Below, piece by piece: positions 7,452-10,571 of a stretch of DNA of 10,571 nucleotides. Position 1 is the stretch's first letter; each line of letters starts with the position of its first letter. Position numbers and translations under genes: made by a program. The notes under the pieces are model-generated. The model had not been told where the DNA came from. It made no database searches and was given only the letters and a program-made list of their open reading frames with translations. Origin of the DNA: SIG588 sp045591985 (lineage in GTDB: Bacteria; Bacillota; Clostridia; Oscillospirales; Acutalibacteraceae); assembly GCA_045591985.1 (NCBI GenBank), contig JAZNTV010000106.1, forward strand, positions 1 to 10,571, read 5' to 3'.

Positions 7452-7593
7452 GTCGCGTTTGTGAGCGCTGCCGGTGGCAGACACAGCGAACAATAAGCGA
7501 GTGCCGCGGTCGAAACAGCACGAGCGATAGCGAGGTAGTGCTGTTTCGGGCACCGCAAACGGCATTGTTTGCTCCCTCCAACAACCCCTCCGA
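7452..7593. repeat. Highly structured non-coding insert closing with a repeat tail
   Basis: No convincing gene is here. The stretch holds nested inverted repeats: a perfect 11-bp pair CGAAACAGCAC (7511-7521) and GTGCTGTTTCG (7538-7548), extended outward by GTGCC (7501-7505) with GGCAC (7549-7553), and by GCGAACAAT (7486-7494) with ATTGTTTGC (about 7564-7572). A smaller CTGCC-GGT-GGCAG hairpin lies near 7468-7480. It ends with CAACAACCCCTCC (near 7580-7592), the tail of a minus-oriented repeat unit, 7 bases from the nagA stop. It is either a longer variant of the repeat's middle hairpin or an element inserted in it. An RNA of unknown role is possible but unproven. Confidence 0.5.
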
Positions 7594-7599
7594 GTCCTT

Positions 7600-8646
7600 T
7601 TACATCACCCGCACGACGTTATAGTCCTCGTCCACGACCACCAAGTCGGCGGCGTAACCTTCGGCGATCACGCCGCGTTTTTCGCCGAGCAAGCGAGCAG
7701 GAGTTTCAGACGCCATACGAAACGCGTCGGCGGGCGGAATGCCCATGCCGATCACGCGTTGCACCACGTCCCACAAATTGGTGGTACTGCCTGCCAGCGC
7801 ACCGTTTTCTTTGAGCCGCGCCGCGCCGTCCTTCACCACCGTGTGCTGACTGCCGAGCATATATTCGCCGTCCGCCATCCCCGTTGCCGCCATGGAATCG
7901 CTGATAAGCACCATACGTTCCGCCCCGAATAAACGGTACAGCATACGCACCACAGCAGGGTGCAAATGTACGCCGTCACCAATGACCTGCACATAAGCGT
8001 TGTGGTCGATCGCCGCACCGATGGGCCCGGGATCGCGGTGGTGCAGCGGCGACATCGCGTTAAAGGTATGGGTAAGTCCCGCCGCACCGGCGCGGAACGC
8101 TTCGTCTGCCATATCGTATCCTGCCGCGGTATGTCCCAAAAACACGGGACAGCCGCATTTTTCAATAAACTCCACGGCGCCGTCCAGTTCGGGTGCCACC
8201 GTTACCACCCGCACGTGCGGCAAGGTGGCAAACTCCGCGAGATCGGGCGCTTTCAACACCGAAGCGGGTTGCGCCCCTTTATATTTTTCTGCCAGATACG
8301 GGCCTTCCATATGATAGCCAAGTATGGCGGCACCGCCCTCCACTTCGGGGCAGTCCGCCGTCACGCGGCGGATCTCCTCGATCGGCGCCGCCATGGTGGT
8401 GGGCAGAAATGCGGTGATGCCGTGCGCGCGCTCATAGCGAGCGATAGCCGCCAAATCGCCATACATCAGATCCTCCCCCACACAACCATGCGTGTGGATA
8501 TCGAGAAGGCCGGGCACCACACGAGCACCGCCAAAGTCTTCGCCGTCACGGTCGGTCTTTCCCACGCGGGTGATCACACCGTTTTCTACCGTGATATCGG
8601 TAAGGGTATCCCCTACCGTCACATTTTTCAAAATCCCGTTTTTCAT
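7600..8646 (-). CDS. nagA: N-acetylglucosamine-6-phosphate deacetylase
   Basis: The product has 348 residues and hydrolyses GlcNAc-6-P to GlcN-6-P and acetate in the cytoplasm, the first committed step of amino-sugar use and cell-wall sugar recycling. It belongs to the amidohydrolase superfamily. Motifs seen are H51-T-H53-G, H-M-E114-G-P, G-H172-T-A, T-H193-T-F-N-A-M and I-S-D250-S-M, which covers the metal ligands and the catalytic Asp. The H-x-H pair resembles the two-metal Bacillus-type enzymes rather than E. coli NagA, which lacks it. The C-terminus has the usual N-P/T-P-A-R-L-L-G and G-x-x-A-D-L-V-V-V-D segments. The length is slightly short for the family (about 370-390) but no motif is missing. 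ATG 8646 is preceded by GGAAGGTG at good distance; a longer frame from 8733 would run through the promoter and upstream terminator. No nagB is in the window. Confidence 0.95.
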   Translation of the reverse strand: MKNGILKNVTVGDTLTDITVENGVITRVGKTDRDGEDFGGARVVPGLLDIHTHGCVGEDLMYGDLAAIARYERAHGITAFLPTTMAAPIEEIRRVTADCPEVEGGAAILGYHMEGPYLAEKYKGAQPASVLKAPDLAEFATLPHVRVVTVAPELDGAVEFIEKCGCPVFLGHTAAGYDMADEAFRAGAAGLTHTFNAMSPLHHRDPGPIGAAIDHNAYVQVIGDGVHLHPAVVRMLYRLFGAERMVLISDSMAATGMADGEYMLGSQHTVVKDGAARLKENGALAGSTTNLWDVVQRVIGMGIPPADAFRMASETPARLLGEKRGVIAEGYAADLVVVDEDYNVVRVM

Positions 8647-8653
8647 AACGCAA

Positions 8654-8697
8654 CACCTTCCCGTAAGATTATACCACACACAACCCTTTCCGCGCAA
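8654..8697 (-). promoter_or_regulatory. nagA promoter with extended -10 and ribosome binding site
   Basis: On the minus strand TGG-TATAAT (8668-8676) is an ideal extended -10 box. A weak TTGCGC (8692-8697) lies 18 bases upstream as -35. The Shine-Dalgarno GGGAAGGTG (8654-8662) follows at once, so the leader would be only about 15 bases. nagA can therefore be transcribed apart from the kinase gene upstream. Confidence 0.7.
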
Positions 8698-8709
8698 GCG
8701 GATTTCAGC

Positions 8710-8739
8710 AAAAACCCCTTGTGCGCAAAGCACAAGGGG
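8710..8739 (-). terminator. Intrinsic terminator of the ROK kinase gene
   Basis: A perfect 10-bp stem CCCCTTGTGC (8715-8724) with GCACAAGGGG (8730-8739) and a 5-base loop is followed on the minus strand by TTTTT (8710-8714). It begins 6 bases after the stop codon of the kinase gene. A T5 run (8743-8747) on the other side means it could also work on the plus strand. Confidence 0.85.
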
Positions 8740-8745
8740 CCGTTT

Positions 8746-9915
8746 TTACCGTCCGCCGTTGGGACTGAACAAACGCGTAGCACCAAGCACGCCCGATTGA
8801 CCACGGTTTTGAGCCACCGTCACACGCACCTGTGTATGCAAATGATTGCGCAGCGGTGTCAGCAGGCCCTCGCCCTCTTTCGTAATACCGCCCGCCAAAA
8901 CTACGTGTTGAGGATCCAACACCTCGCACAAACTGTCAATGCCGGCGGCAAGATAGGTGCAGAAGGTGTCGATCACCGCTTGCGCCACGGGGCAACCCGC
9001 ATACGCCGCGTTGAAGGACAGGCGACCGTCCATCGGCGCTTCTTTCGCCATGGCGGCAAGCAAGGAGGTGGGATGGGTCTTCACCGCTTCTGCCGTTTGA
9101 CGCACCAACGCCGTGGCCGATGCGTATTGCTCAAAGCAACCGCGCTTGCCGCAAGGACAGGGTTCACCGCCCTTTATGATGGTGATATGCCCTACTTCGC
9201 CCGCCGCACCGCGACTGCCGCGATACAACTGACGGTTCAAGATAAGGCCACCGCCCACGCCCGTGCCGAGCGTAATATACAGCATATTGACTTCTTCCGC
9301 AGCGTTGTATTCACCCAGTGCCGCACAGTTGGCGTCGTTTTCAAGCAACACCGGCAGCTCCGCATAGGAAGCTAACAGATCACGAAGCGGTGTGTTCTTA
9401 AACGGCAGATTGGCCGCCGTAACCAGGTTGCCGTTTTCGATCAAACCGGCGCAGCCGACACCGATACCGCATATGTGGGGATCTTGTTCCCGCACTTTGT
9501 CGATCACGCCATACAGGGCACGCACGAACTCTCTTTCCGTATTCGGCGTTTCCACCGTATCGAACAAAAGGACCTGTCCGTCTTCATCCACCACACCGTA
9601 TTTTACAAAGGTACCGCCGATATCCATGCCAAGATAGTGTTGGCGCGGATTGGTCTTATCCGCCGCCAAGATCTTACGAATGGACGCAACCGACAGATAC
9701 CATTTGGCCGCCAGTTCACGCACGGTAAAACCGCCCGCATATTCACGGCAGATCTGGCGATTACGCTCACGCAATTTTGTGCGCTCGCCCGACACTTCGC
9801 CCCAATTTTTCTTCTCGCCAACAGTAGGTACATACAAAAGACGACCGCCTGCTTGCTTTTGCAACTCCTCCAGCAGTGTCTCATCCAAAAAATCTTTTGC
9901 ATTTTGGTATTTCAT
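8746..9915 (-). CDS. ROK-family sugar kinase fused to an N-terminal CD3324/Mor-type HTH domain
   Basis: A 389-residue protein. Residues 1-87 resemble the small CD3324-family/Mor-like DNA-binding proteins: 'YQNAKDFLDETLLEELQK', then Y-V-P, K-K-N-W-G, R-x-x-L-R-E-R-N, and a helix-turn-helix T64-V-R-E-L-A-A-K-W-Y-L-S-V-A-S-I-R-K-I-L. Residues 93-389 are a complete ROK kinase: phosphate-binding M-D-I-G-G-T (97-102), E-N-D194-A-N with the catalytic Asp, G-T-G-V-G-G-G (217-223), E240-V-G-H243, the zinc motif C253-x-C255-G-x-x-G-C260-x-E, and A-G-G-I (341-344). It should phosphorylate a hexose such as glucose, GlcNAc or ManNAc with ATP; nagA next door favours an amino sugar. ROK repressors normally carry a winged HTH and often lose kinase residues; this one has a different HTH and keeps them. 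It is probably a kinase that also regulates transcription, though the exact sugar is not shown. The start has an AGGGGG site nine bases upstream. Confidence 0.9.
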   Translation of the reverse strand: MKYQNAKDFLDETLLEELQKQAGGRLLYVPTVGEKKNWGEVSGERTKLRERNRQICREYAGGFTVRELAAKWYLSVASIRKILAADKTNPRQHYLGMDIGGTFVKYGVVDEDGQVLLFDTVETPNTEREFVRALYGVIDKVREQDPHICGIGVGCAGLIENGNLVTAANLPFKNTPLRDLLASYAELPVLLENDANCAALGEYNAAEEVNMLYITLGTGVGGGLILNRQLYRGSRGAAGEVGHITIIKGGEPCPCGKRGCFEQYASATALVRQTAEAVKTHPTSLLAAMAKEAPMDGRLSFNAAYAGCPVAQAVIDTFCTYLAAGIDSLCEVLDPQHVVLAGGITKEGEGLLTPLRNHLHTQVRVTVAQNRGQSGVLGATRLFSPNGGR

Positions 9916-9923
9916 ACATACTT

Positions 9924-9972
9924 ACCCCCTGTCTTCTACGCTCAGTATAACACAATTTTTTCGAAAACGGAA
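9924..9972 (-). promoter_or_regulatory. Promoter and ribosome binding site of the HTH-ROK gene
   Basis: On the minus strand TGT-TATACT (9944-9952) forms an extended -10 box. The -35 at the right distance (9967-9972, TTCCGT) is poor. The purine-rich CAGGGGGT (9924-9931) precedes ATG 9915. The design (extended -10, weak -35, very short leader) is like that of nagA, which could mean shared control. Confidence 0.55.
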
Positions 9973-10007
9973 ACGAAAGAATTCGTAAAACTATTTTTTC
10001 ACAGCAC

Positions 10008-10052
10008 AAAAACCGCACCCGGTTATTGTACAAAAGTGGCAAAAACCGGGTG
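10008..10052 (-). terminator. Second inverted repeat between tuf and the ROK gene: back-up terminator or operator
   Basis: CACCCGGTT (10016-10024) pairs perfectly with AACCGGGTG (10044-10052) across 19 bases; on the minus strand a TTTTT run (10008-10012) follows 3 bases after the stem. The loop itself contains the palindrome TTGTACAA (10026-10033). It could be a tandem terminator of tuf or a binding site for a regulator of the ROK gene, whose -35 is about 45 bases away. The two readings cannot be separated from sequence. Confidence 0.45.
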
Positions 10053-10064
10053 AACAGAGTTGAA

Positions 10065-10106
10065 AATGCAAAAGAAAACCGCCGTTCGGTTGCCCGAACG
10101 GCGGTT
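10065..10106 (-). terminator. Intrinsic terminator of tuf
   Basis: A perfect 13-bp stem, AACCGCCGTTCGG (10077-10089) with CCGAACGGCGGTT (10094-10106) and a 4-base loop, is followed on the minus strand by the T-rich TTTTCTTTTGC. It lies about 20 bases past the tuf stop. Confidence 0.9.
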
Positions 10107-10126
10107 GGAATTAAAAGACTATCTGA

Positions 10127-10571
10127 TTACTCGTTGATCGCGGTAACAACACCGGAACCGACGGTACGGCCGCCTTCACGGATAGCGAAGCGCAGACCTT
10201 CTTCGATAGCGATGGGGGTGATCAGTTCGACGTCCATTTCGACGTTGTCACCGGGCATGCACATCTCGGTGCCCGCGGGCAGGGAGATAACGCCGGTCAC
10301 GTCCGTGGTACGGAAGTAGAACTGAGGACGATAGTTGTTGAAGAACGGGGTATGACGGCCGCCTTCTTCCTTGGACAGGACGTAAACCTGGCCATGGAAC
10401 TTGGTGTACGGATGGATCGAGCCGGGCTTGCAGAGAACCTGACCGCGCTCGATGTCGGTACGCTGGATACCACGCAGCAGAGCACCGATGTTGTCACCGG
10501 CCTCAGCGTAGTCGAGCAGCTTACGGAACATTTCGATACCGGTAACGACGGTCTTGGTCTTTTCGTCCTTC
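10127..10571 (-). CDS. tuf: Elongation factor Tu, C-terminal part (5' end outside the window)
   Basis: The last 148 codons of EF-Tu, ending in G-S-G-V-V-T-A-I-N-E and TAA. EF-Tu brings aminoacyl-tRNA to the ribosome in a GTP-dependent way. The piece covers the end of domain II (V-T-G-I-E-M-F-R-K, D-N-I-G-A-L-L-R-G-I) and all of domain III, including the Q-R-T-D-I-E-R-G-Q-V-L, R-H-T-P-F-F-N-N-Y-R-P-Q-F-Y-F-R-T-T-D-V-T-G and P-G-D-N-V signatures, which are strongly conserved in bacteria. The GTPase domain and the start are beyond base 10571. The gene is followed by its own terminator, so it is not in one transcript with the ROK gene unless there is read-through. Codons are strongly biased (AAC, GAA, CGT, GGT), as expected for a highly expressed gene. 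Confidence 0.98.
   Translation of the reverse strand, partial: KDEKTKTVVTGIEMFRKLLDYAEAGDNIGALLRGIQRTDIERGQVLCKPGSIHPYTKFHGQVYVLSKEEGGRHTPFFNNYRPQFYFRTTDVTGVISLPAGTEMCMPGDNVEMDVELITPIAIEEGLRFAIREGGRTVGSGVVTAINE

Noticed and set aside
6955..7584. A longer 209-residue form of the DUF559 protein starting at 7584
   Set aside because: The extra 90 residues are translated repeats; ATG 7314 has an excellent Shine-Dalgarno site and gives the normal family length.
6823..7593. The repeats as a CRISPR array
   Set aside because: Units are in mixed orientation, are palindromic, have variable middle stems and no regular spacers; there are no cas genes.
7600..8733. A longer 377-residue nagA starting at 8733
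   Set aside because: The extension would pass through the extended -10 promoter, the ribosome binding site and the terminator hairpin; ATG 8646 fits the family start.
7960..9375. A 471-codon plus-strand open frame over nagA and the ROK gene
   Set aside because: It lies antisense to two well-recognised enzymes and crosses their promoter and terminator.

Overview
The window looks like a piece of a moderately GC-rich Gram-positive Clostridia genome, probably gut or rumen associated (Oscillospirales or Christensenellales type). This is an inference. It rests on the Clostridia-style surface-protein repeats (C-D-A-C-G-E ... I-P-A-T-G-H), the CD3324/Mor-type HTH, strong AAGGAG/AAGGTG ribosome binding sites, and the GGCTCCCC/GAGGGGTTG palindromic repeats that litter such genomes. 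No taxonomic marker was searched. Every gene I accept lies on the minus strand; the long plus-strand open frames are antisense shadows.

Layout from right to left, which is the direction of transcription. (1) 10571-10127: the 3' third of tuf (EF-Tu), cut by the window edge and followed by a strong intrinsic terminator and a second inverted repeat. (2) 9915-8746: a ROK-family sugar kinase with an unusual N-terminal CD3324/Mor-type DNA-binding domain, with an extended -10 promoter in front and a perfect 10-bp hairpin terminator behind. (3) 8646-7600: nagA, N-acetylglucosamine-6-phosphate deacetylase, with its own extended -10 promoter. (4) 7593-6823: a repeat-rich accessory patch made of several palindromic repeat units, enclosing a small DUF559 (Vsr-like PD-(D/E)xK) nuclease gene at 7314-6955. 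Repeats almost touch both ends of this gene. (5) 6510 to beyond base 1: one giant secreted protein gene, at least 2170 codons, whose 3' end is outside the window. It has a signal peptide, six related beta-sandwich modules, a LamG-like domain, a calcineurin-like metallophosphoesterase domain, and Cys-containing surface repeats.

How the genes fit together: NagA and the ROK protein form an amino-sugar pair. A ROK kinase can produce GlcNAc-6-P (or a related sugar phosphate), and NagA deacetylates GlcNAc-6-P to GlcN-6-P plus acetate. The fused DNA-binding domain suggests the kinase also senses sugar and regulates transcription. The giant protein probably works at the cell surface on an unknown polymer or phosphoester and has its own promoter. 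The nuclease with its repeats looks like a selfish or mobile cassette between the two metabolic/surface loci. The best candidates for something under-described are the DUF559-repeat cassette, the HTH-ROK kinase fusion and the giant six-module phosphoesterase.
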